A stretch of 33,092 nucleotides of DNA from JALOAT01 sp041677345 (GTDB lineage: Bacteria > Pseudomonadota > Gammaproteobacteria > Thiohalomonadales > Thiohalomonadaceae), in NCBI GenBank assembly GCA_041677345.1, contig JBAYQE010000024.1, positions 1 to 33,092 on the forward strand, in the 5' to 3' direction. Under the pieces are notes generated by a model. That model saw nothing but the letters and a program-made list of their open reading frames with translations. It ran no database searches and was not told the DNA's origin. The position numbers and the translations under genes are program-made. How positions within the stretch are numbered: the stretch's first letter is position 1; every line of letters begins with the position of its first letter. Positions 7,365-13,885 of the stretch are shown one piece after another.

Positions 7365-7780
7365 ATGCCGTTGGAGATCTGGAACGACGACGTGGCGCCG
7401 GTGTTCTTGTCGGTGGTGGTGACCTGCAGCACGCCGTCGCCCAGGTCGATGATGTCGATGATGAAGTCGCTGGTCTCCAGCCTGCCCGGCACCAGTTCTC
7501 CGTTGGCGTCGAACAGGCTGCTGCTCATGGTGGAGGCGATGCGGCTGAGGATGGAACGCTGCAGCAGGTCGTTGAACCGCTCAAGGTCCGACTGCGCCGA
7601 CCGCGGGTCCTCGAGATCCGGGTCTTTCAGGTCGTCCTGCATCTGGGCGTTGTTGAGCAGGAACGCGCCGGTCAGCGGATTGCCGCCGAAATTGGGGTTC
7701 ACCGGTTCATAGACCAGTTCGGTGGCATGCGCGCAAACGGCCAACAGCGCGGCCAGCAGGCAGCAGAGCAGCCTCATCAT
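7361..7780 (-). CDS. csgF: Curli assembly factor CsgF
   Basis: The product is 139 residues with a signal peptide (about 1-19, ...VCAHA). The mature N-terminus TELVYEPVNPNFGGNP matches the conserved CsgF segment that inserts into the CsgG pore, and the following NPLTGAFLLNNAQMQ is also typical. E. coli CsgF is 138 residues. CsgF localises and exposes the CsgB nucleator at the cell surface. The start ATG 7780 overlaps the csgE stop codon by four bases (ATGA), and the stop overlaps the csgG GTG start the same way, so the three genes are probably translationally coupled. Confidence 0.94.
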   Translation of the reverse strand: MMRLLCCLLAALLAVCAHATELVYEPVNPNFGGNPLTGAFLLNNAQMQDDLKDPDLEDPRSAQSDLERFNDLLQRSILSRIASTMSSSLFDANGELVPGRLETSDFIIDIIDLGDGVLQVTTTDKNTGATSSFQISNGM

Positions 7781-8241
7781 TCACTCTCCCACAGCTCGTT
7801 CACCGCCATGTCCGGATCCCGCGACATAAGCCGTTGCAGTCGCAGTTGCTCGATGACGGACGCCACCTGCACGGCGGCCCGCGCGCCCACCACGTCGGCA
7901 TCCTTGCGGGCGGGGAAGAGGAAGGTCTTGAAGATCGTCTCGCCCCGGTACTCCACCCAAATGAGGCTGCCCCAGCGCGCCGAAGGACGCTCGTGAACGG
8001 TCAGGTTGACGGTGCCCACCTCCGGCGGTTCCTGCCAGGCGCGCACGAAACCCTGATAGAAGGCCCGGCCGATGAAGGTGATGGTCTGGTCGGTGACGAT
8101 GCCGCCCACGTCATCACCCTCCAGCAGGTCCTCGGCCGCGCGCGTCGGCATCCCGAGCAACAGCCCCGCCATGAGGAAGATCACCGCGCAGGCGCCGGCC
8201 CGTGCCGGGTCGCACCGGCGCGCAAGCGCCAATCCATCCAT
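7777..8241 (-). CDS. csgE: Curli secretion specificity factor CsgE
   Basis: CsgE is a periplasmic adaptor that caps CsgG and delivers curlin subunits. ATG 8241 is chosen because AAGGA lies six bases upstream; an in-frame ATG at 8247 directly abuts that site and the frame stays open to 8295. From 8241 the product has 154 residues. It has a short basic N-terminus, a hydrophobic export segment (~18-37, ending ...PTRA) and a mature part with GGIVTDQTITFIGRAFYQGF and RGETIFKTFLFPARKD, which match CsgE. E. coli CsgE is 129 residues. First gene of the operon, overlapping csgF by four bases. Confidence 0.92.
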   Translation of the reverse strand: MDGLALARRCDPARAGACAVIFLMAGLLLGMPTRAAEDLLEGDDVGGIVTDQTITFIGRAFYQGFVRAWQEPPEVGTVNLTVHERPSARWGSLIWVEYRGETIFKTFLFPARKDADVVGARAAVQVASVIEQLRLQRLMSRDPDMAVNELWESE

Positions 8242-8360
8242 GAGCATTCCTTCGTCCGACAGGGCCGCGACCGGTACAGGCCGGCGAGCCCGCACCTTGC
8301 ACCCGGGTATGCACGCCCTCCCTTACTCCTGGGCAGGGCATTTGTTCCAACGGTAGGAAG

Positions 8361-8388
8361 AGGATAGTTCAGGGACTAACAGATTCAA
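8361..8388 (-). promoter_or_regulatory. Candidate sigma70 promoter of the csgEFGBA operon
   Basis: On the minus strand TTGAAT (8388-8383) and TATCCT (8366-8361) are spaced by 16 bases. Transcription would begin around 8354, giving a leader of about 110 bases before csgE. It lies back to back with the tRNA-Leu promoter. No csgD gene is in the window and I cannot point to a convincing CsgD box. Confidence 0.45.
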
Positions 8389-8397
8389 TCGCCCCCC

Positions 8398-8426
8398 TTG
8401 GTCGGCAAGAGAGGTTCCTCTATAAT
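8398..8426 (+). promoter_or_regulatory. Promoter of tRNA-Leu
   Basis: A perfect TATAAT (8421-8426) stands 12 bases before the first base of the mature tRNA. TTGGTC (8398-8403) lies 17 bases further upstream as a partial -35. Confidence 0.7.
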
Positions 8427-8438
8427 CTGCCCGCCCTT

Positions 8439-8525
8439 GCCGGGGTGGCGAAATTGGTAGACGCAGCAGACTCAAAATCTGCCGTGAGCAATCACATGTC
8501 GGTTCGAGTCCGACCCTCGGCACCA
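8439..8525 (+). tRNA. tRNA-Leu (anticodon CAA)
   Basis: This 87-base gene folds as a class II tRNA with a long variable arm. The acceptor strands GCCGGGG and CCTCGGC pair with wobble, the D arm contains AAATTGGTAGAC, and the anticodon stem GCAGA/TCTGC encloses loop CTCAAAA, giving anticodon CAA for UUG codons. The variable arm is CGTGAGCAATCACATG and the T arm GTCGGTTCGAGTCCGAC is intact. The 3' CCA is encoded. It closely resembles E. coli leuX. The gene stands alone, with its own promoter. No integrase gene or second copy of its 3' end is visible, so there is no sign of use as an attachment site here. Confidence 0.97.
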
Positions 8526-8700
8526 TTCAAAAACAACAAGTTACATCCCTCCACTATCCGACCATCAGCCGCCAACAGCGCAAATCCGTATGCCGCTGTT
8601 TTTATTGCTGTTCTCTGTGGTGGATTGCCGCCGATTATCCTGCCCCCAGGTCTCGGGCCCAGCCCGCGATTTGCGCGGCGGAAAAGACCCTCACGGCCGG

Positions 8701-8740
8701 TGCCCGCTTCGGGCATAAAACCCTCCTGTAGCTGTACAGG
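8701..8740 (-). terminator. Two small hairpins downstream of the ferric-reductase gene
   Basis: CCTGTA/TACAGG (8725-8730 / 8735-8740) and TGCCCG/CGGGCA (8701-8706 / 8710-8715) lie 15-54 bases after the stop codon on the minus strand, with GGGTTTTA between them. They could end transcription of the ferric-reductase gene. The T-run after the first hairpin is short. The rest of 8526-8754 holds no supported gene. Confidence 0.35.
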
Positions 8741-8754
8741 TTTACGCGGCGGCC

Positions 8755-10080
8755 TCAGCGCATGGCAAACAGTTCCTGGTGGAAGTCATCTTCGGCGAGC
8801 CCGGCGGTGACCAGATCGTGCCGCAGGCTGTCGCCAAGGCCGGCCGGTCCGCAGAACCACACGTCGGCATCCTGCCAGTACGGTACGACAGCGCGGACGC
8901 GTGCACCGGTGAGCAAACCATCGCGTTCCGTCACCAGCACGTGCAGCCGCACACCGGCACCTTCGGTCAGTGAACGCAACCGAGCCAATACGTCCTCGTC
9001 GGCTACCCTGGTGCAGTAGAACAGGTCAATGGGACCGTCGTCGATGCGGCCCTGTAGTGCCTGCAGGCGTGCAATAAAAGGCGTCAGGCCGATACCACCC
9101 GCCACCCAGATCTGTCCCGGCTTGCGTCCATTGAAATCGAAGCAACCGTAAGGACCTTCCACGGTAACTGGGGCACCACACCGTAACAGTGCCGGCAGCT
9201 TGTTCGTATAATCGCCGAGGCCCTTGATATGGAATTGCAGCCTGCCGTCACCACGCCACGCCGAGGAGATGGTGAATGGATGCGGGCCTTCTGCCGCGTC
9301 GAAGGTGACGAAGGCGAACTGGCCCGGCGTATGGCCTAACCAGCGATCACGCAACTGCACACCCACGCTCAGCACATGCGGGATGTCGCGATACAAGAGC
9401 TCGGCCACGACGCCGACCGCACGGCGCGTGGCGCCGATCCGGCGAAAAAGCGACATGAATGCCGCGCTCGTACCGCCCACCATCAACGCGGCAATGAGCA
9501 GGCCCACGGGCTGGCTCCAGTACGCCCTGTCGAGCAGGATCACGGCATGGAATACCAGCACGAGATAGATGGCGGCAAGCAGTCGATGGGTCTTGAAAAA
9601 GTACCGATACGGAAACCACTTGGCCAAGGCGAGCAGGAGCAACACCGCAGCGCCGTAGAATGCCCATTCACCCAGGAACTCAGCCAGATGGCGTTGCGCA
9701 CGGAAGAACTGCTCAATCGCACCGCCCGGTGGTTGCGCACCGCGCGCGGGCCGCGCCAACCAGCCCCACCCCACGGCCCACTTGGGCCCTTGTGCCCAGA
9801 GCCAATGCAGCACCCCTGTCACCAACGCGGTGATGCCCAGCCATTTGTGTAAGCGGTAGATCTTGTCGAGGCCGCCCAGCAGCGGTTCAAGCTGAGCGGG
9901 CCGGATGGCCAGCACCATGGCCACACTCATGACGCCCATGGTAATCACACCGGTCAGCTGCACCACGGCATTCCGCACCGGCATAAAGCCGCTGGACGTC
10001 CACAATGCATCCTCGGCCAGGAACCACAACACGGCCAGTGCCGTGAGAATCAGCAAGTAGGCAACCCGTATACGCTTCAC
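8755..10080 (-). CDS. Ferric reductase-like transmembrane flavocytochrome
   Basis: The product is 441 residues from GTG 10080, chosen because the first membrane segment (YLLILTALAVLWFLA) then begins near the N-terminus; the ribosome-binding site is weak. The N-terminal half has about six membrane helices. Paired histidines H78/H92 and H165/H178 lie in helices (LHKWLGITALVTGVLHW; THRLLAAIYLVLVFH), the spacing expected for two b-type hemes in the ferric-reductase/NADPH-oxidase family. The C-terminal half is a ferredoxin-reductase-type module: an FAD motif HPFTIS, a nucleotide-binding GGIGLTPFIARL and a terminal VWFCGPAG. It would pass electrons from cytosolic NAD(P)H across the inner membrane. 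The acceptor (ferric iron, a quinone or a periplasmic partner) cannot be told. The neighbouring DUF2231 gene is 192 bases upstream on the same strand. Confidence 0.85.
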   Translation of the reverse strand: MKRIRVAYLLILTALAVLWFLAEDALWTSSGFMPVRNAVVQLTGVITMGVMSVAMVLAIRPAQLEPLLGGLDKIYRLHKWLGITALVTGVLHWLWAQGPKWAVGWGWLARPARGAQPPGGAIEQFFRAQRHLAEFLGEWAFYGAAVLLLLALAKWFPYRYFFKTHRLLAAIYLVLVFHAVILLDRAYWSQPVGLLIAALMVGGTSAAFMSLFRRIGATRRAVGVVAELLYRDIPHVLSVGVQLRDRWLGHTPGQFAFVTFDAAEGPHPFTISSAWRGDGRLQFHIKGLGDYTNKLPALLRCGAPVTVEGPYGCFDFNGRKPGQIWVAGGIGLTPFIARLQALQGRIDDGPIDLFYCTRVADEDVLARLRSLTEGAGVRLHVLVTERDGLLTGARVRAVVPYWQDADVWFCGPAGLGDSLRHDLVTAGLAEDDFHQELFAMR

Positions 10081-10272
10081 GATGGCACCCGTCTGTTTCG
10101 TGTTTGCGTCTGATTCTATGGTGGGTGGTGCACAAGAAGTGCAAAGAAAGCTCGGGTTGCGCGAGATAACACCTGCACGTGCGAAAGTGCATCCAGGCGT
10201 TGCACGAGGGCACGGCTGCCGGTCGGGGCGTGAGCCCATCCCCGGGGTTGCGAATGGGATAAGCGTTGCTGA

Positions 10273-10740
10273 CTAATCCGCGTCCTCGATGACGCCGATC
10301 TTGTGGCGGTACGCCAGTTCGCCCCCGGCCCATCCTGTCACCACCAGCAGCGCTGTCATGAGGCCGGCCAAGACCAGCCCGGTCCAGCGTACCGTCTCTT
10401 CCGGTGCATCCCAGGAGTACAGGGCACGCGTGAGCGCCAGGGTCAACACCAGCGCATTGCCGATGAAGTGGACCCAGGCGATACGATGGCGACGTACCTC
10501 TGGGAGGGTGACGAAGTCCGTGAAGCCCACCATCGCAGCAGCGACGCCTGTGACCAGGCCTGCAACGGCCAGATACACCGAGGATTGCGCCCAATAGCCG
10601 TTGCCGGTGAAGAGGTACAGGAGGTCGGTGGCGAGCACACCCACCAGAAAGGCGATGGGGAACGGCACCAGCATCGGGTGGACGGGGTGACCGGCGATGT
10701 TGACCCGGCTGCGCACGCCCTTGCGGGTGTCTTGCTGCAT
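10273..10740 (-). CDS. DUF2231 family inner-membrane protein
   Basis: The product is 155 residues. ATG 10740 is chosen over an upstream in-frame ATG (10761) because a GGAGGAGAG ribosome-binding site lies just before it. After a short polar head comes the family hallmark GHPVHPMLVPFPIAFL, then four hydrophobic helices (about residues 25-45, 55-75, 88-108 and 118-138). DUF2231 proteins are predicted membrane proteins of unknown biochemical role; the conserved His residues in GHPVHP suggest heme or metal binding, but this is inference. It sits upstream of the ferric-reductase-like gene on the same strand and divergent from the CorA gene, so it may belong to a membrane redox unit. Confidence 0.8.
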   Translation of the reverse strand: MQQDTRKGVRSRVNIAGHPVHPMLVPFPIAFLVGVLATDLLYLFTGNGYWAQSSVYLAVAGLVTGVAAAMVGFTDFVTLPEVRRHRIAWVHFIGNALVLTLALTRALYSWDAPEETVRWTGLVLAGLMTALLVVTGWAGGELAYRHKIGVIEDAD

Positions 10741-10878
10741 GTCTCTCCTCCATGCCGCCACGGGCCGGATGGCCCTTGGAGCAGCCTCAACTACACATAT
10801 AGACCGCCCAATCTGGCCCGTGTACCCCCCCTTGGATTATCCTAACGGCCCCCCGAACCCGCCGTTCTGACTGCCGCA

Positions 10879-11826
10879 ATGCTGACCGCCTTCGCCCTCC
10901 ACGACCAGCGCCTCGTCCAGATCCCCGCTGCGGAGCGCAACGCCCGGCTCAACAACGCCGTGTGGGTGGATCTGGTGGATCCGGACGACCAGGAGCGCGC
11001 CCTGGTGGAGGCCCGCTACCGTCAGCATCTCCCCGAGCCCGACGAGGTAGAGGAGATCGAGGCCACAGCGCGCTTCTTCGAGGACCGCGACGGCCTGCAT
11101 ATCCACTCCCTGTTCCTGCATGACGTGCATGGTCGCCCGCGCAACTCCACGGTGGCCTTCACCCTGGGCAGCGAGCGCCTGGTGACCCTGCACGACCACG
11201 ACATTCCCGTGTTCCGCCTGCTGCGCCTGCGCTGCCGGCGCGAGGCGGGCCTGGTGCGCGACCCGCTGTCCATCTTCCTCGCCCTGTTCGAAACCAAGGT
11301 GGAAGACCTGGCCGACGTACTGGAGCAGCTCTATCACGGCCTCGAGGAAGTGAGCCGCATGGTGCTGGAGGACCAGGAGGCGGACCTGGAACAGGTCATC
11401 GACCGCCTCGCCTATCACGAAGACGTGAACGGCAAGGTGCGCCTGTGCCTCATGGATACCCAGCGCGCACTCTCTTACCTGCTGCGCAAGGGTCGGCTCG
11501 ATGCCGAGCAGGCCGATCACGTGCGCGAGATGCTGCGCGACGTGGAATCCCTGCTGCCCCATAGCGCCTTCCTGTTCGAGAAAGTGAACTTCCTGATGGA
11601 CGCCACGCAGAACTTCACCGCTATCGAGCAGAACAAGATCATCAAGATCTTCTCTATCGCCGCCGTGGTATTCCTGCCGCCCACCCTGGTCGCGAGCCTG
11701 TATGGCATGAACTTCCACCACATGCCGGAACTGGAGTGGACCTTCGGCTACCCCCTCGCCATCGGCATGATGGTGCTGGCGGGCCTCGCCCCCTATTGGT
11801 ATTTCAAGCGCAAGGGCTGGCTGTAA
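10879..11826 (+). CDS. corA: CorA-type magnesium/divalent metal transporter
   Basis: The product is 315 residues, the usual CorA length. A large acidic, helical cytoplasmic domain (about 1-250) is followed by two C-terminal membrane helices (~256-274 and ~289-308). The YGMNF signature begins at Y275, and the basic end FKRKGWL stays in the cytoplasm. CorA pentamers import Mg2+ (also Co2+ or Ni2+). No clear ribosome-binding site precedes ATG 10879, but the family N-terminus fits this start. The gene is divergent from the DUF2231 gene and stands alone; the 228 bases to the next gene hold no supported gene. Precise metal preference cannot be read from the sequence. Confidence 0.92.
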   Translation: MLTAFALHDQRLVQIPAAERNARLNNAVWVDLVDPDDQERALVEARYRQHLPEPDEVEEIEATARFFEDRDGLHIHSLFLHDVHGRPRNSTVAFTLGSERLVTLHDHDIPVFRLLRLRCRREAGLVRDPLSIFLALFETKVEDLADVLEQLYHGLEEVSRMVLEDQEADLEQVIDRLAYHEDVNGKVRLCLMDTQRALSYLLRKGRLDAEQADHVREMLRDVESLLPHSAFLFEKVNFLMDATQNFTAIEQNKIIKIFSIAAVVFLPPTLVASLYGMNFHHMPELEWTFGYPLAIGMMVLAGLAPYWYFKRKGWL

Positions 11827-12054
11827 TTCCGCGGGATCCTGAAAGGATCAAACTACGGAGGGCTATCGCGAAGCTGTGATAAGCGGAAACAGGTAGCGAC
11901 GGCTACGCCATTGCTGCTCTCCGCAGCATCCGTGGGTCCTTCCCCCCGTTTGCGTGATCCCTTCTCCGTGGTTCCGTCTTCTTCATGTGTGCGGATCGGC
12001 CGCATAGGTTCTAGCCTTTGCGGAGAGCCCCCGATTCCGGGAAGGAGGCTGACG

Positions 12055-13434
12055 ATGGCGGCAGCCGTGCAAAAGTGGGCGCCCGGGCTTCTGCTGTGGC
12101 TGACCCTGGTTGCCGGCGCACCGCTCGCACAGGGGCAACCGGATTTCACGGTGCTGGTGGAGCGCTACGGTGATGCCGTGGTGAGCGTGAATGCGGAGAC
12201 GCCCGCGGGCGGCCTCGGCCAGATGCCCATCCCGGAAGACAGCCCATTCTTCGATTACTTTCGGCGCTTTTTCGAAATCCCGCCGCAGGGTCCGCAGATG
12301 CGCCCGGAAATATCCATGGGCTCGGGCTTCATCATTTCCGGTGACGGCTTCATCCTCACCAACGCTCACGTGCTCGAGGGGGCCAAGACCGTCTCCATCG
12401 GTCTCAAGGACCGGCGTGAATTGAAGGCGCGCGTGGTGGGCGTGGACCGGCCGACCGACATCGCGCTGCTCAAGGTGGACGCCAACGAACTGCCCGTGGT
12501 GCAGCTCGGCAATTCCAACCAGCTCAAGGTGGGTCAGTGGGTGCTCGCCATCGGCTCGCCGTTCGGGCTGGAACAGACCGCCACGCAAGGGATCATCAGC
12601 GCCCTCGGCCGCTCCCTACCCGGCGATTCCTACGTACCCTTCATCCAGACCGACGCCGCCGTGAACCCGGGTAACTCGGGAGGCCCGCTGTTCAACCTCG
12701 ACGGGCGCGTCATCGGCGTGAACTCGCAGATCTACAGCAACAGTGGCGGCTACATGGGCGTGTCATTCGCCATTCCCATCAATGTCGCCATGGAGGTGGT
12801 GGAACAACTGAAAACCACCGGCAAGGTGTCGCGCGGCTGGCTCGGCGTACTGGTGCAGGACGTGACGCCCGAACTGGCCCGCTCCTTCGGCCTGGACAAG
12901 GCGCAGGGTGCACTGGTGAGCCGTGTGCTGCCGCAAGGCCCGGCCGGCAAGGCCGGGGTCGAGGTGGGCGACGTGATCACCGGCTATAACGGCAAGGCCA
13001 TCGAACGGTCCAGTGATCTGCCACCCCTGGTGGCACGTACCCGCCCGGGCCAACGCGCCACACTGACCGTGGTGCGCGGCGGCAAGTCGCGGGAGGTCCC
13101 GATCACCATTGAGCAGTTGCCGGAGACACCCGAGTCCGAGCCCTCTCCACAGCCGCCACCGGGTCGGTTGGGAATCACCGTGGGCCCACTGCCACCGCAG
13201 ATGGCGCAGGAGATGCGGGGCGTGCTTGTGCTGGGCGTGGGCGATGGCCCCGCAAGCGAGGCGGGTATCCGCGAGGGCGACGTGATCCAGCGTATCGACA
13301 ACACCCGCGTGACCTCGCCCGAGGAATTCGAGCGCCTGGTGGAAAAACTGCCCGCCGGCAAGCCGATCCCCGTGCTCATCACCCGCGGCGGCGACAGTTT
13401 CTTCGTCACCCTGACCTTGCCGCCGACGCCTTGA
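12055..13434 (+). CDS. degQ: Periplasmic serine protease/chaperone of the DegP/DegQ (HtrA, Do) family
   Basis: The product is 459 residues. ATG 12055 is preceded by GAAGGAGG at 6 bases and opens a signal peptide (about 1-27). The trypsin-like catalytic triad is H105 (TNAHVLEG), D135 (PTDIALLKVD) and S208 (NPGNSGGPL). Two PDZ domains follow (about 258-345 and 370-455), joined by a Pro/Glu/Ser-rich linker (PETPESEPSPQPPPG). Two PDZ domains and the short LA-loop region (QMPIPEDSPFFDYF) fit the DegQ/Do type better than DegS. It degrades or refolds misfolded envelope proteins and so could matter to the many exported proteins encoded nearby. No sigmaE-type promoter could be recognised upstream. The gene is convergent with malQ across a repeat-filled gap. 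The exact paralogue name is uncertain. Confidence 0.93.
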   Translation: MAAAVQKWAPGLLLWLTLVAGAPLAQGQPDFTVLVERYGDAVVSVNAETPAGGLGQMPIPEDSPFFDYFRRFFEIPPQGPQMRPEISMGSGFIISGDGFILTNAHVLEGAKTVSIGLKDRRELKARVVGVDRPTDIALLKVDANELPVVQLGNSNQLKVGQWVLAIGSPFGLEQTATQGIISALGRSLPGDSYVPFIQTDAAVNPGNSGGPLFNLDGRVIGVNSQIYSNSGGYMGVSFAIPINVAMEVVEQLKTTGKVSRGWLGVLVQDVTPELARSFGLDKAQGALVSRVLPQGPAGKAGVEVGDVITGYNGKAIERSSDLPPLVARTRPGQRATLTVVRGGKSREVPITIEQLPETPESEPSPQPPPGRLGITVGPLPPQMAQEMRGVLVLGVGDGPASEAGIREGDVIQRIDNTRVTSPEEFERLVEKLPAGKPIPVLITRGGDSFFVTLTLPPTP

Positions 13435-13477
13435 GAGAAAAGCGTGAACACGGGGAAACAAGTATTTCCGTGGCGGC

Positions 13478-13555
13478 GTAGGTCACGTTGCGAAGCTACG
13501 TGACATTTCCGAACCGCGTTGTGTCACGTAGCCGCTGCGCGGCAACGTGACCTAC
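13478..13555 (+). repeat. Paired-hairpin REPIN/BIME-like element, copy 1
   Basis: This 78-bp element begins GTAGGTCACGTTGC and ends with its exact inverse GCAACGTGACCTAC. Inside are two imperfect palindromes in opposite orientation: arm A (GTCACGTTGC-GAA-GCTACGTGAC) and arm B (GTCACGTAGC, GC-rich loop, GCAACGTGAC). I take A-then-B as plus orientation. No transposase of the REP-associated (RAYT) family is in the window. Confidence 0.85.
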
Positions 13556-13618
13556 GACAAAAAAGGCAAAAAGCATTAACCACAGGGGACACGGGGAAAC
13601 AAGTATTTCTGTAGCGGC

Positions 13619-13696
13619 GTAGGTCACGTTGCGAAGCTACGTGACATTTCCGAACCGCGCTGTGTCACGTAGCCGCTACGCGGCAACGTGACCTAC
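13619..13696 (+). repeat. Paired-hairpin REPIN/BIME-like element, copy 2
   Basis: Nearly identical to copy 1, differing mainly by CGCGTT/CGCGCT in the spacer and CTGCGCG/CTACGCG in the arm B loop. It is the copy carried by the second 141-bp tandem unit. Confidence 0.85.
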
Positions 13697-13709
13697 GACA
13701 AAAAAGGCA

Positions 13710-13870
13710 AAAAGCATTAACCACGGGGGACACGGGGAGGCAAACTTTCGGTGGTTGCTCTTGACGTGTATGAGTGGCCTCAGGCCGCGATTGTCGTAGA
13801 AGACTGTCACGGCCTGAGGCCTCTTCTACAGAAGAATTGACTTCCCCCGTGTCCCCCGTGGTTAACGCTT
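13710..13870. repeat. Inverted repeat flanking a short non-coding segment before malQ
   Basis: The left arm (13710-13738, AAAAGCATTAACCACGGGGG...) has an almost exact inverted copy at 13842-13870. The arms enclose about 103 bases. The right arm ends 15 bases before the malQ stop codon. CACGGGGGACACGGGG-like runs also occur in the tandem units, so this arm is a third repeat family in the same gap. Confidence 0.75.
13776..13829. repeat. Inverted pair of REP-like palindromes
   Basis: GGCCTCAGGCCG (13776-13787) and its exact inverse CGGCCTGAGGCC (13810-13821) each form a palindrome. The minus-strand reading of the right copy is TGTAGAAGAGGCCTCAGGCC, the TGTAGRAG-plus-GC-palindrome layout of classic REP elements. 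An extra 8-bp inverted pair GTAGAAGA/TCTTCTAC (13796-13803/13822-13829) overlaps it. Confidence 0.6.
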
Positions 13871-13885
13871 TTCGTCTTTAGAAAC

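Larger units (their letters stand above)
13448..13729. repeat. Two tandem 141-bp direct repeats
   Basis: Unit 1 is 13448-13588 and unit 2 is 13589-13729, each starting ACACGGGGAAACAAG and each containing one paired-hairpin element. The register is exactly 141 bases with only a few substitutions and no indels. The head ACACGGGGA recurs a third time at 13730. This is a recent-looking duplication in the 451-base gap 13435-13885, which contains no supported gene. Confidence 0.9.

Noticed and set aside
8439..8525. tRNA-Leu as an integration site for a genomic island
   Set aside because: No integrase gene and no repeat of the tRNA 3' end were seen in the flanking sequence.
10081..10272. Extension of the ferric-reductase frame to 10239
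   Set aside because: The added N-terminal residues are polar, Cys/Pro-rich and unlike the family; the membrane protein begins naturally at GTG 10080.
13448..13729. CRISPR-like array in the degQ-malQ gap
   Set aside because: Only two 141-bp units with nearly identical content throughout; there are no short direct repeats with distinct spacers and no cas genes.
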